NCBI GenBank assembly: GCA_030374805.1
Contig: JARGSG010000057.1
Coordinates: 372,001-436,000 of the forward strand
Source of the DNA: Gracilaria gracilis
Taxonomy: Eukaryota; Rhodophyta; Florideophyceae; Gracilariales; Gracilariaceae
Direction of reading: 5' to 3'
DNA length: 64,000 bases
Below the pieces are notes generated by a model. The model searched no databases. It was not told where the DNA came from and was given only the letters and a program-made list of their open reading frames with translations. Position 1 is the stretch's first letter, and every line of letters starts with the position of its first letter. Below, piece after piece: positions 38,422 through 48,291 of the stretch. The translations under genes and the position numbers were made by a program.

Positions 38422-39948
38422 CTAAACGCACACTTGCACCGCCCCACAGCACCACGACCACTCGCACCCGCCTTCACCGTTGTCCTCCTCCTCCTCCTCC
38501 TCCGAGCCGTCGTCGCGCGACGCGTCCCCCTCCTCCCTCACGCGCACCGTCAGCGTGCCGCCACGTCGCTCCTTTACCCGTCTCAACACCTCCGTCCTCA
38601 CCGTCGTATCCGGCGCATACAGCTCGCACAGCCGCGACTCAAACCTCCTCTCCTGCACGTGCGGATCGCTGTCCACCGGTCGCCCGCGTTTACGCTTTGC
38701 GCTCGCGCCCGACTTTGTCTTCACCTTGGCGTGCGTACCTTCGCAACCCCACACCAATTCGTCCTCATCGCTGTCGTCCACCTCACGCCCACATTCGTCC
38801 TCATCGCTGTCGTCCACCTCACGCCCACATTCTTCCTCGCCGCACTGCGCCCTATCGCCGTACCACTGCTGTGCGTGCAAGTCGCCACCATCCAGCACGC
38901 CACTGGCGGCCGCAATGCCCAGCTGCGAAACCGCCGGGCAGTTCTCCACATACAGCACGCTCAGCTGCAGCGCGCCGAGCCGTGCCACGTCGAAAAGCGC
39001 TAGCAACGCCTCATCCGTCACGTTGGGCAAGCTGCCTATGCTCAGCATCCGCAGCTCGTCGCAATTGTCCGCAATGGACACAAACGCCTCATCGTCCACC
39101 TGTTCGCAGTGCACGATGCTCAACCGTTGCAGAAACGAGCCCAATCCCTCCGCAATGGCGCGTACCCCCCACGTGGACACCCCACTACAGCAACACAGAT
39201 TGAGCTCATGCAACGCATGACAGCTGGTGGCAATCGCCACCAGCGCATCGTCCGTCACGCCGCAATCCGCCAGGTGCATGCTTCGTAGCGAGCGCGCCAG
39301 CGCTGACGAGCACACGCTGTGCACGCCGTGATCGGTTATGTTAGGAGCCGCGCTGATGCATAAAGTTTGTAGTTGTGTACACCGTTGCGACAACGTCTCC
39401 AGCATCTCATCGCTCAATTGCTCGCATGCGTGCAGTTGCAGACGTCGTAACGACGGCGCGCCGATGCAAAAGGAGCTCACATACCGACTCGAGCAGCTGA
39501 CACGTGACACGCAGCTGAGACGAAGTGAGTGCAACGAGCGTGCGTACAGCGCAAGCAGCGCGAAAAAGGCGTGCGGTAACGGCGTGCAGTACGCCGCCAA
39601 GGAGCGCAGTTGCGGTGCGCGCGACAGCAATTGGCGCAAATGGGGCTCGGAGACGGCTGTGTCCATACTGAGCGTGAGGTGGCGCAGCGAGTTGGCGGCT
39701 CGCAGCGCGTGTAGGTCGGACGGCAGCTGACGTACTGTTAGACGGGTTAGATGCGGAAGCAGCGACGGGAAGGAGCACGACACGTTCGACAGCGACGGCG
39801 TGTGCGTGGAGCGCGCCAGATGGGCGGCCAGCGCGGCGGATAGATCGGGGAAGGCGGCACTTATGCGCAGCACGTCATTCACGGGCAGGTGCGCGAGCAC
39901 GGCGTGCAGCGCGTCGACGGGGAGCGAGTGGAGGAGGGGCCTCTTCAT
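38422..39948 (-). CDS. F-box and leucine-rich-repeat protein (AMN1/FBXL type)
   Basis: A 508-residue protein. An F-box lies at about residues 4-45 (LHSLPVDALHAVLAHLPVNDVLRISAAF), which would recruit SKP1. A run of Cys-containing leucine-rich repeats follows (about 60-355), typical units being ALVAIATSCHALHELNLCCCSGVS and AFVSIADNCDELRMLSIGSLPNVT. The C-terminal 130 residues are acidic and include a perfect tandem duplication of a 12-residue unit (CGREVDDSDEDE) from a 36-bp DNA repeat at about 38758-38830. This is the substrate receptor of an SCF ubiquitin ligase; the target is unknown. I chose the ATG at 39948 because the F-box follows directly; the open frame upstream is low-complexity Pro/Leu sequence without an ATG start. 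Confidence 0.88.
   Translation of the reverse strand: MKRPLLHSLPVDALHAVLAHLPVNDVLRISAAFPDLSAALAAHLARSTHTPSLSNVSCSFPSLLPHLTRLTVRQLPSDLHALRAANSLRHLTLSMDTAVSEPHLRQLLSRAPQLRSLAAYCTPLPHAFFALLALYARSLHSLRLSCVSRVSCSSRYVSSFCIGAPSLRRLQLHACEQLSDEMLETLSQRCTQLQTLCISAAPNITDHGVHSVCSSALARSLRSMHLADCGVTDDALVAIATSCHALHELNLCCCSGVSTWGVRAIAEGLGSFLQRLSIVHCEQVDDEAFVSIADNCDELRMLSIGSLPNVTDEALLALFDVARLGALQLSVLYVENCPAVSQLGIAAASGVLDGGDLHAQQWYGDRAQCGEEECGREVDDSDEDECGREVDDSDEDELVWGCEGTHAKVKTKSGASAKRKRGRPVDSDPHVQERRFESRLCELYAPDTTVRTEVLRRVKERRGGTLTVRVREEGDASRDDGSEEEEEEDNGEGGCEWSWCCGAVQVCV
38758..38830. repeat. 36-bp tandem repeat (two units) in the F-box gene
   Basis: Two adjacent identical units encode a duplicated acidic 12-residue segment. 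Frame is preserved. Confidence 0.85.
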
Positions 39949-40380
39949 CGTTCCCGGTCGAATTAGCGAGGGGGAAGCGCAGGTGGGGAGCGGGGGTAGG
40001 GGTTGGGAGGTAGGGGTTGGGGGGTGGTGGTATATGGGAGGGAGAGAGGGGGGGGAGAGAGGGGGAGGGAGGGAGAGGGAGGAGGGAGAGGGAGAGAGGG
40101 ATCGGGAGAGAGGGAGAGGGAGAGAGAGGGAAGGGGGGAGAGGGAAAGGGAAGAGGGGGGGGAGGATGGGGAAGGGAGGAGGGAGATAGGCGTGGAGGGG
40201 ATGGGGAAGGAGCAGTGGTGGGAGAGGAGGACGAAGACGACGAGGAGAATTTGGGGCGTGGTGGCGGTGGTGAGGTGCGCGAAGGCGGCGCGCGTCGTGT
40301 GGCAGCTGCGCGCGGCGCGGCACTGGTGCGCGGAGGGCGGCGGATTGCCGCCGGCAAATGCGGCATAACTTTACTGTATG
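39949..40380. promoter_or_regulatory. polypurine tract upstream of the F-box gene
   Basis: From about 40000 to 40200 the plus strand is almost purely G and A (GGGAGAGA-type), with G-runs near 40000-40030 arranged as GGTAGGGGTTGGG units, suited to G-quadruplex or triplex formation. It lies within about 250 bp upstream of the F-box start codon, which reads on the other strand. Confidence 0.7.
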
Positions 40381-41781
40381 AGATGGTGTTCCTGAAGTAC
40401 AGAACAGTAGATCGATGGTCCAGGAGAGCGGTTGTGAGTCGTCGGCGGGACCGGATATACTGTATAGCAGTTCACTACTGTAAGCCTAGCGTCGTACTGT
40501 ACATGGATTTTCTTGCCAGTCAACACGTGTATAGATCTCCATAAATTGGCCAGTATTTAGTTGCAGGTATTTCGTTTTCTAACACGGAAGCTGAGTTTTG
40601 AGCTTTTGTGGGGTCAAAATCATATCTGTGCGGAGTCCGCACTGCGGACGATGCCCACTCGAAACAAAACAGATATTATTTAAGCTTTTTTCTTGGATCA
40701 CCGACTGATTTTCTAGCCTTTGACTTTTAAGTAACTGGTGATGCTTCTGAACATTATTGTCCTATTTGCTTTCTCGTCATATTATGACAATAAGGTTGGA
40801 AACTTTACAGGGTGCAAATTGCAATATTGTTGCCAATAAGATTTCAAAAAAAAGGGAACAGTATGGCGTTTTCAATACGTTTGAAATTCATGAATTTAAA
40901 AATGTTTGGGACATTTAAAATATAATTATTATGCAAGAGTTCGCTGCTGTAAGTGTACTGTGCCAGTACTGTGCTACACGGCACGCGTCGCGCGCGGGCG
41001 GCGCAAGCGCGTACAGCCGTGCGTTGGGGCGGCATCCGTGCAAGCCTCTATCGCAGCCAATGGCACGCGCGCCGCTATGTCAAATATCGCGCCGCGTGGA
41101 CGACGCGAATGCTGTTGCGCTGCGCAGGCCTGTGGCCATCAATTCAGGCGCGTACAGGCGGCGGCGGATGCAAGCACCGCTCGGGCAGCGTTATACGCTC
41201 ATACGCTCGGCTGGTCGTACCGGCTCCCCCGCGTGCGTACCGCCGTGCACGAGTGCATTCGCATCCTCACTCTCGAGAGCCGCCCTCCTCCAACCAACTG
41301 CTGAGCCACTTGCATCGTCGCCGCCCGCCTTTCTTGCGCAATCCGCACGCCTTGTGAACAACACCTCTAAATGCAGCCCGCAGCCACTGACACTCTCATC
41401 CGCTCATCCCAACCGCTAAACCACCGCTCCCACCACCATCATGGTAAGTTACAACGATTGTGGTCGTCCAAAATTGAAGCAGAGCACGCAGCCAAGACCA
41501 GTTTCGATGATTATGTGCATACAGTGCTAGCCAGCCTTTTACATGCTGTCATCTGCGCGACTGATGCCCTCGTTATGATTATTATAATAAACGATTCGCA
41601 TCTACCGTCATACTTGCCGTCATCCTCCCAAACAACAAAACCCCGCCCCGCTACCGAACCAACGGGTGTACATCTGCAACGGCCCTCACCTCGACCGTAC
41701 TGTTCATTTGTTCATGCATGCACTCACGACAAGATATCAGCTGGTAGAGCACCCACTACCCTTGGTATTCGCCATGCATCT
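40381..41781. other. intergenic, possible short 5' exon at 41371-41443
   Basis: About 1.4 kb. Overlapping frames at 40900-41440 are GC-driven and have no domain. At 41371-41443 a short ATG frame is followed directly by GTAAGT, a consensus splice donor; an ATG also abuts the donor at 41441. I could not find a convincing downstream exon. Confidence 0.3.
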
Positions 41782-42135
41782 TCATTTCTCCTCCGGGACA
41801 TGGCTCTCATCACCACTGCGTACAGCTCCCTTGGGTAGCTGCTGCTCCTTATTCTTGTCCGCGTCCGTGTGCGTGCACGACTTGTCCGCGTGCTCATCAG
41901 AGCCATTCTCCGTTCGCGAAGCCCCCTTTTCTTCCTTTTCGACCTCCGTCGGTTTCTTTTCTACGCCGCTGTCTCCACCTTGCGTGTGCTTGCGTTGGGC
42001 GCGCTCGTCTTGTGATTCGTCTCGCAAAGCCTTCTGCTCGTCTTTGTCCACATAGTCCGCAATCTCCCCCACTCCCTTGAGCTGTAACCTCCTTCGGATA
42101 ATGCCTTCGTACGAAATGGACGCTTCCTTGCTCAT
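41782..42135 (-). CDS. hypothetical protein, weakly FAM32A-like N-terminus (117 aa)
   Basis: A short ATG-started frame. The first 25 residues (SYEGIIRRRLQLKGVGEI) faintly resemble the N-terminus of FAM32A-type proteins, a small spliceosome-associated family. The rest is hydrophilic (Lys/Glu/Asp/Gln/Ser), and the conserved FAM32A C-terminus is absent. It may be a divergent gene, the first exon of a spliced gene, or a chance frame. Confidence 0.3.
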   Translation of the reverse strand: MSKEASISYEGIIRRRLQLKGVGEIADYVDKDEQKALRDESQDERAQRKHTQGGDSGVEKKPTEVEKEEKGASRTENGSDEHADKSCTHTDADKNKEQQLPKGAVRSGDESHVPEEK

Positions 42136-42821
42136 TGCTCGCGCGCTTCACGCCGTGATTCGTTCGGATTCGGAACTTCGGAGCAAAAGTGCTTCTTCTT
42201 CTTCTGCCATGCACCGGACGGTGAGTTGCGTGCGCAACGCGCGCCTTGCGCCTCGTCGCAGCTCGATAAATCGGTGCTCTGCGCCGCCCGTCTGTATGAC
42301 TGTAAGGTAGGTCCTACGCGCGTACAGAATACTGTAGATTGAGCCGCATGTCCACGTGTGTTCGGTGTGATTTACGACACTTTCCAGCTAGATCAACTCG
42401 GGCGTGTGGTATAAACCACACCACAGAACAACGTCTGGCTCTGGCCGCTGCTCTGAGTCACCGTATCTACGATGCGCGAGGTGGATGGTCGATGCGCCTA
42501 TCACTTGACCGTCGCAGCGCATTAGCCGACGACTGCTGCGCGCCGCTGCTTTCACGCGGATGCGTGATTGCTTGCGGTCGCTCGGGACGCAGCCGGGAAA
42601 CGATGGGCGCCTAAAGTTAGCTCTCTTCCAGTTCTCTGCTCGCGTCAACATCTCGCAATCTTGAACTTCAATCAACAAAGTCAATTTTGCAGGAGAGCTG
42701 CGTGTTCGAACAGCACGGCACCACTTCGAAGTATCGCTGCACGACGTGAGTTTCACATCTGGGAGCAGTAATTTAATAATCCCAGTGCGGAAACAATCGA
42801 TTTGTCAACTGATATATAGCC
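42136..42821. other. intergenic, no gene seen
   Basis: About 690 bp of GC-rich sequence grading to normal composition at the 3' end of the JmjC gene. Frames of 60-120 codons on both strands have no recognisable domain. Confidence 0.35.
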
Positions 42822-44231
42822 TTAATCTGCGCTATCGAGTTGTTCGGTTTGTTGCGGCTCCGCAACACGCAGAATCCCCATCTCGATCAAGCCCTCCACC
42901 AAATCAATTCTGTCCTGTTCTCTTGTCATTGCCACATCGTTCACCCTCACCGATTTGGGATATGCCATCAGCAGTTTATTTACGGCGAACGCTTCCTCCA
43001 CCAAACATGTCGACGACTGACCCCTCACACCCTTACATCCCCTCGAGTTTGATAAACAACTAATCAACAAAGGTAGACCGTCATTTCCCATGAACATTCG
43101 AGCCACACCTCTCCCAACGCATTGCACATGGCTCTCTTGACTCACGTCGTACTGTGATGTCTCACCACCCTGCTTCTCTTGGCCGGGTGGTGGCAAACGG
43201 TGCTCCATGAAACTTTTCGCCATTTCATCAGCTGCCGTATCTAATGGGTATTGTTCGCTCATTGCCTTCATTACTCTCTGAAAGGAGTCTTCAAACATCA
43301 TCCTGTTCTTTCTCCTTGATGTTGTAGTTGAAACGCCCATGTATGATGTGAAACGCAGTGGTAGAGTTCTTCGTAGACGCACATCTCTTGCTGCTTGGTA
43401 TTCAATTGCAGCTTTGAATGAACCCAGAAGAAAATCTGCCCATGTCCACTGCTGAAACATAGAAATCGTAACATGTAATGAGTGCGAATCACTTGCTTCT
43501 GCCTGATGCACATAACCTCTAGGCAGGTACAACATGTCTCCTTCCTCCAAAATTACGTCAAGGCAGCGTCCGGCCTTTTCTACTTCTGCTTGTTCAAAAT
43601 CTATACTCGACTTTCGGGGCAAAACGTCAAGAAGATCCTCTCTTCGATTGTAAACTCGCCATCGTTTTCTGCCTTCTACCTGACATATGAACGCATCGAT
43701 ATCGTCGAAATGTGGCGCAAACCCTTGCGAATTAGCTGGCGTCAGATACACATTCGCCCCCACCACGCATTCCACAAATGACTCAAGGTGGGCACATAGA
43801 CCATAGATGCCCTCTATATGTTCCTGGGGCCGAAGCAAACGAATAGAACATCCTTTGCTTTCAAACTGCTGCCAAGCCTTCTTGCCACACGATCCGGTAC
43901 CATTCAGAGTTTCACGTCCTCGAGCTTCGTCGTAGCTTGTTACATCAACATGTGTTCCATACTGCAGCTTTGCAGAACGTAGCAGATCTTTCATTTCAGA
44001 TATTGAAATTAAGCTTCTGAACTTCGACGACGGATTGTGCAGCAGCAGAGGTTTTTTTTCGAAGTAAGTCGAAAAGAAATCTTCCAGAGAGATAGGGTGA
44101 ATCATCCACTGGAATGCATGACGGCCCTGTCCGACGTTTGTTAGATCCGGTGACTCGAATGGAAGCTCCGAATCTTTTCGATCTGCTGGTCGGGCAGATT
44201 CCGGTGTTTTCCTCTTGCGACTTGGAGACAT
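42822..44231 (-). CDS. RIOX: JmjC-domain ribosomal oxygenase (NO66/MINA53-like)
   Basis: A 469-residue Fe(II)/2-oxoglutarate oxygenase resembling RIOX1 (NO66) and RIOX2, which hydroxylate ribosomal-protein histidines. The N-terminus is basic (PSRKRK), a likely nuclear or nucleolar signal. The JmjC core starts with the family's opening helix (ISLEDFFSTYFEKKPLLLH). The iron ligands are visible as HFDDID (His about 174, Asp about 176) and the distal His in the PRGYVHQAEA segment (about 241), followed by a winged-helix-like C-terminal region. The ATG at 44231 is the first in frame; the frame is open seven codons upstream without an ATG. It is divergent from the plastid channel gene. Confidence 0.9.
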   Translation of the reverse strand: MSPSRKRKTPESARPADRKDSELPFESPDLTNVGQGRHAFQWMIHPISLEDFFSTYFEKKPLLLHNPSSKFRSLISISEMKDLLRSAKLQYGTHVDVTSYDEARGRETLNGTGSCGKKAWQQFESKGCSIRLLRPQEHIEGIYGLCAHLESFVECVVGANVYLTPANSQGFAPHFDDIDAFICQVEGRKRWRVYNRREDLLDVLPRKSSIDFEQAEVEKAGRCLDVILEEGDMLYLPRGYVHQAEASDSHSLHVTISMFQQWTWADFLLGSFKAAIEYQAARDVRLRRTLPLRFTSYMGVSTTTSRRKNRMMFEDSFQRVMKAMSEQYPLDTAADEMAKSFMEHRLPPPGQEKQGGETSQYDVSQESHVQCVGRGVARMFMGNDGLPLLISCLSNSRGCKGVRGQSSTCLVEEAFAVNKLLMAYPKSVRVNDVAMTREQDRIDLVEGLIEMGILRVAEPQQTEQLDSAD

Positions 44232-44980
44232 GTCGAAGTCGAAGCACGGCAAAACCGCCTGCGGTGTGTCCTCTGTTGACTCCTTTCGTTAAGCGATTCA
44301 CCCACGGCACTCTCGTATGCAACCTGATATTCTTAGATGGTATCTTATGATCAAGATTGTCGACGTTGGTGGAGACGCCGTCCCGGAACCGATCTGTTGA
44401 CCAGCATGTAAACTTTAATTTGCAACAATGTGATCTACATATTTAGCCCTACCCTTGGTAGTAGGTTACAGGGTACAGTGTTCCGCTCTGCCCTGTGCCA
44501 CTGTAGTCGATGCAGCTCCTTGATGCCCTCGCCTGCTTACGAGGCTCACAGGAGGTTTATCCCACATGTTTCCAGCATCATGCTGTTCATGACGATGATC
44601 ATGAGACATTCTCGTCACATGAGTGAGAGTAGGGAAACCTGTCTAAGATACCGGAGCTCAAAGAAAATCTCTATCTCTGCACTACGGTAACACTTTAGCA
44701 CTCGAGCTTGCGGCAGAATCGAGGTGCCAAATTTGCTTGTGCACGCATGTATCTGACGCAACGGTGCTTACAAATTTCCGGAAGTTGAATGCGGACCGTG
44801 TTACCAAGGGTAGTTTTGCTCCAAACCCTCCATAGAAAAATACTGATCTGACCTCAGAGGAGCTGACTGGATTACAAGGGTAGTGCACTCCTCCGAAATC
44901 CCCAAGATCTTTGATATCTCATTGTGTTGAGAGTGAAGTAACAAGAACGTCATCGCGTTAGGAGCAATATCTTTTCCTCT
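44232..44980. promoter_or_regulatory. divergent region JmjC/channel with repeated CTACCCTTGGTA words
   Basis: About 750 bp between divergent starts. Three copies of a CTACCCTTGGTA-like word occur at 44449-44460 (plus), 44802-44813 (minus, exact) and 44872-44884 (minus, one base different). No gene seen. Confidence 0.4.
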
Positions 44981-47248
44981 ATGTCATCTGCTTTCTTAAC
45001 ATCAATTTCGCTGGGATCGAATCGGATTTCCTTCACAGTCCCGGACCATGTCCGTCCCACTTCTCGAATTGCTTCATCCGCACCATGGATCGCCAAATCC
45101 ACGCGAGTATCTGTTCGCGCCGTCTCTATTCTTCCCATCATTTCATTTTTCTTCTCACCAACTCCCCCCATCACAACTCATGCAGTTCATGCAATGGAAC
45201 TACCTGCCCAAGTTGCTCCAAGTGTTGTGCGACGAAATGCGTATAACAACTATAACAAATCACATGGCGCTATCGCGATCGTATCGCCTTCAGGGGCCAT
45301 GATCGAGAAGCTTCGGGTCAATGTGAACGACCGTCTTTCGTTCTGGTTCAGTGAATTTCTAATGTGGCACCCAAGCGCAAGAGTTATCGCCTTGCTTGGA
45401 ATGACATTGTTGTTCATGTACCTAGGCTCTTTTCTATATCGGCTCGCTGATCCCCAAAAGAGAGAGGCTGCTCATCCTTTCTGGCATTCAGTTCGTGCTA
45501 TCGCGAACCCGTTGGAGGATGACTGGGAAAACAACTATCTCCGAGCAACTAGTATTACTCTCGCAGCAATTGGAATGGTGTTCTTTGCAATCTTGGTAGG
45601 AATGGTAACCGAATCTGTGGAAAGTGCTGTTCATGCCGTAGATGGAGCTGGTTCAAGCGTTATAGTCAAAGATCACATTTTGGTATGTGGTTGGGACTCG
45701 CACGTTTCACAAATCTTGAAAGACGTTTCTTCCCTATCGAAAGAAACCCCTATAGTTGTCCTCGCCAAACCAGAGAAAAGGCCAGTCATGTTTTCCCAGT
45801 TACGTGAAGCCCTTCCTGATGATGAACTTCGGAAATTGCGTTTGTTCTACCGACCCGGGGTCCCTGTTATAAAAGATGATTTGTCTCGGGTAGCTGCTAC
45901 TCGAGCAAAGAAGATCATTTTGGTTACAGAACGACAAGGAGATCCTACGGATGCAGACAGACAAACTCTCTCTAGAGCAATGGCACTACGGCAGAATCTT
46001 CCAGGATTCACCGGTGATATTGTTGCCGAACTTCGTTCAGAACGAGATGAACGTATTCTAAAGGCAATTCTTCGAAATACGCAAGCTCGTTCCGTGGAGA
46101 CAATTAATGCAGAGAAGTTATTGTACCGATTTATGGCACAGGCGATAAGGCAACCTGGACTAGCTGACGTTGTTGGTGAGTTGATGGGAGATGATGTGAT
46201 CCGGGTTTTTCACGTCGAGGCAGCCCAAAGGATTGCCCCTGATCTAGTTGGCTCAAAACTCAATACCTTAAAGCCTACGTCTATTCCAGGTTCAATTCTT
46301 TGCGGGTTTGTCATGAATGGGACTGTAAAGATCGGACTGGGCAGTGAACTAAGCATTCAACCATCGACAGAGCTCCTGTTTTTAGGCGGTCAACGTAATA
46401 CTGGTACAAAGGGTATAGAGGCGTCAGACATTGAAGGCACGATAATAAAACCCGGCGGTATACAAATGGCAGAAAGAAAGAAGGAGCCGGAGTCCTATCT
46501 CATATGTGGATGGAGGCCTGAAATGCGTCACATGCTGAAGGAACTTGATGAAATTCTTGTTCGTGGCTCTAAGCTTACCATTTTGGCTGAGGATGCACCC
46601 ATGAAACCTCCTAGGAAGCTGAAGAACCTGTCCCTCAAGACCGTTCATAACCGTGCAGATAGATATGAGAATCTAGAAGAGCTCTTCCTCCAAAATCCGA
46701 AGGGTTTTGATCACGTAGTGATACTGAGCTCCACTTTCGGTGGCAATGAACTCAAAGAAACCGGAGGTACAGAAGAAGATGCGGCAACGATTGCAAGTCT
46801 TGCGTATGTCAACGAACTCCTTCATAACCAAAGAGAAGCTCAACAAATTGATGCAAAAACGGTTGTTACGGTGGAATTTCTTAACGAGCGTATTGCGCAG
46901 ATGGCGAAGGAACAAGGATACGTTGCAAATTCGATTCTCCCACACAATCTGAGTGCCAAGATCGCAGCTCAAACCGTGAGAGATAGCAGATTGAACACTG
47001 TATGGAATCAACTACTTTCTCAAGAAGGGTATGAAGTATATCTACGACCATGCGGCGCATATGAAGGTGTTGAAGAATCTTCGAAATCGTTTTCACAGGT
47101 CGCTGAGGACGTTTGCGGCTATGATGACATACTACTTGGATACATCGGAAGCGATGGACGTGTAGCAATGAATCCAAGTGAAAGCAACAGAACTGCACCT
47201 CGTGAATGGAATGCTAGTGATCTCCTTATTGTCCTTTCGGAAAAGTAA
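44981..47248 (+). CDS. CASTOR/POLLUX (PEC-like) ion channel, plastid-targeted
   Basis: A 755-residue channel of the CASTOR/POLLUX/DMI1 family. The first about 70 residues are Ser/Thr/Arg-rich and contain a hydrophobic stretch before an Ala-His-Ala cut-like site, consistent with a plastid transit peptide. Two membrane spans follow at about 137-156 (VIALLGMTLLFMYLGSFLYRL) and 192-212 (TLAAIGMVFFAILVGMV), flanking a pore region. Two RCK-type nucleotide-binding folds occupy the rest, starting near 231 (HILVCGWDSHVSQIL) and near 505 (YLICGWRPEM). Plant PEC1/PEC2 are plastid-envelope relatives that conduct cations and shape stromal calcium signals; this is probably the red-algal counterpart. Confidence 0.9.
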   Translation: MSSAFLTSISLGSNRISFTVPDHVRPTSRIASSAPWIAKSTRVSVRAVSILPIISFFFSPTPPITTHAVHAMELPAQVAPSVVRRNAYNNYNKSHGAIAIVSPSGAMIEKLRVNVNDRLSFWFSEFLMWHPSARVIALLGMTLLFMYLGSFLYRLADPQKREAAHPFWHSVRAIANPLEDDWENNYLRATSITLAAIGMVFFAILVGMVTESVESAVHAVDGAGSSVIVKDHILVCGWDSHVSQILKDVSSLSKETPIVVLAKPEKRPVMFSQLREALPDDELRKLRLFYRPGVPVIKDDLSRVAATRAKKIILVTERQGDPTDADRQTLSRAMALRQNLPGFTGDIVAELRSERDERILKAILRNTQARSVETINAEKLLYRFMAQAIRQPGLADVVGELMGDDVIRVFHVEAAQRIAPDLVGSKLNTLKPTSIPGSILCGFVMNGTVKIGLGSELSIQPSTELLFLGGQRNTGTKGIEASDIEGTIIKPGGIQMAERKKEPESYLICGWRPEMRHMLKELDEILVRGSKLTILAEDAPMKPPRKLKNLSLKTVHNRADRYENLEELFLQNPKGFDHVVILSSTFGGNELKETGGTEEDAATIASLAYVNELLHNQREAQQIDAKTVVTVEFLNERIAQMAKEQGYVANSILPHNLSAKIAAQTVRDSRLNTVWNQLLSQEGYEVYLRPCGAYEGVEESSKSFSQVAEDVCGYDDILLGYIGSDGRVAMNPSESNRTAPREWNASDLLIVLSEK

Positions 47249-47271
47249 TGTAGAGAATACGAAGTGTTAAA

Positions 47272-47305
47272 CCTCTTTCTCTCTCTTTCTTTCTCTCTCT
47301 TTCTT

Positions 47306-47338
<33 letters not shown>
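47272..47338. repeat. pyrimidine-rich microsatellite (CT/TTTCT)n
   Basis: About 67 bp of CT and TTTCT units just after the channel stop codon. It may be the tail of the minus-strand LINE fragment that follows. Confidence 0.9.
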
Positions 47339-47339
<1 letters not shown>

Positions 47340-47772
47340 GTGGAATAAATAATAGTAGATTATCGTAGTGGAATATCTATAAACCAAAACTGCTTCGAAG
47401 GCGTTCTCTCTCTCTTTTATGAACGCATTAGCTTAATTACGACTTGGTGCGGAACGTTTCTGTTCAAAGAAACGCTCTCTCACAAGGAAAGCCGATACTC
47501 TAGCTAGCGGGCCACTTTCTGACTATATTAGCAAAGGATTGTTCTTGGCGTTCTCGACGAGAAGGTAGACATAAAGGCCTGGACAATGTTCTCTTGGGGC
47601 ATCGCAGAAGGTAGTGGTCAACGTCGTTCAGAAGCCCAGGTGTACAATTACATACCAACTTCTTTCCACGTAAATGAGATCCAAGAGGAAGTAAAGCTTG
47701 GCGATGTCCCTCGAATGCATTATCCTTTGAGCTTGGAAATTGCGTGTCCAATAGTGGAGACAACTTCGACAC
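47340..47772 (-). mobile_element. LINE C-terminal remnant, minus strand
   Basis: Encodes the same zinc-knuckle tail as at 6741 and 62316 (CNCTPGLLNDVDHYLLRCP, then RRERQEQSFANIVRKWP), followed by the hairpin at 47452-47477 (one G-U pair replaces a G-C pair) and the AATTAAGCTAATGC end. The frame stops before the hairpin, so it is dead. Confidence 0.75.
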
Positions 47773-48291
47773 GCTACATTACATGGGTCGATACTGGGCG
47801 TCTATGTCGTAAATACGGTATCAGCAATGACTCCATCAGGTGAAGGATTCTTGAAGGATTATTTCATCCTACTCGGAAGGGATGGCGAAGGACGATGATC
47901 ATTCAGCGACGCACAAGAAAGACAGCTGTTCCGGCTTTGGCTCATAGAACACCCTGTTTACTCTAAGCTTGCGCAAATGATGTTAAGCAGCGACCCAGTC
48001 AAAGTGTATGGATATAATCGCAAAGAACAACGCTACCAATGACGAGGAACCCACACTCTAAATGTGTTCGACACCCATATGCCAGTCACGCAAGCGTCAT
48101 GAGTTTCTGAAAGCATGCAGTACAGCGAGATAGTCAACTTTCTACCCCCAGCGCTTGGATACAAACACGACAATACCTTTGTCGTCAGGAACATGGTCCA
48201 CACATCATCAAAATGGGGGACACTACAAAGAGTGTCAATGAGCAAGAAAAGAAACTCACTCACCGTCCATGATTGCTTGAGCAAATGCTGT
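47773..48291. other. intergenic, convergent 3' region
   Basis: About 520 bp between the LINE fragment and the LeuC stop codon. No gene recognised; frames crossing it are short and lack domains. Confidence 0.35.

Noticed and set aside
39949-40323. Upstream extension of the F-box frame (Pro/Leu/Ser-rich)
   Set aside because: It is simply the reverse reading of a polypurine tract and has no ATG start; the F-box begins right after the ATG at 39948.
41140-41440. Overlapping plus-strand frames of 130-160 codons
   Set aside because: They occur in all three frames of a GC-rich stretch, with no domain and no codon bias.
42708-42730. TTCGAA-containing stretch as a tRNA T-arm
   Set aside because: No acceptor, D or anticodon stem can be formed around it.
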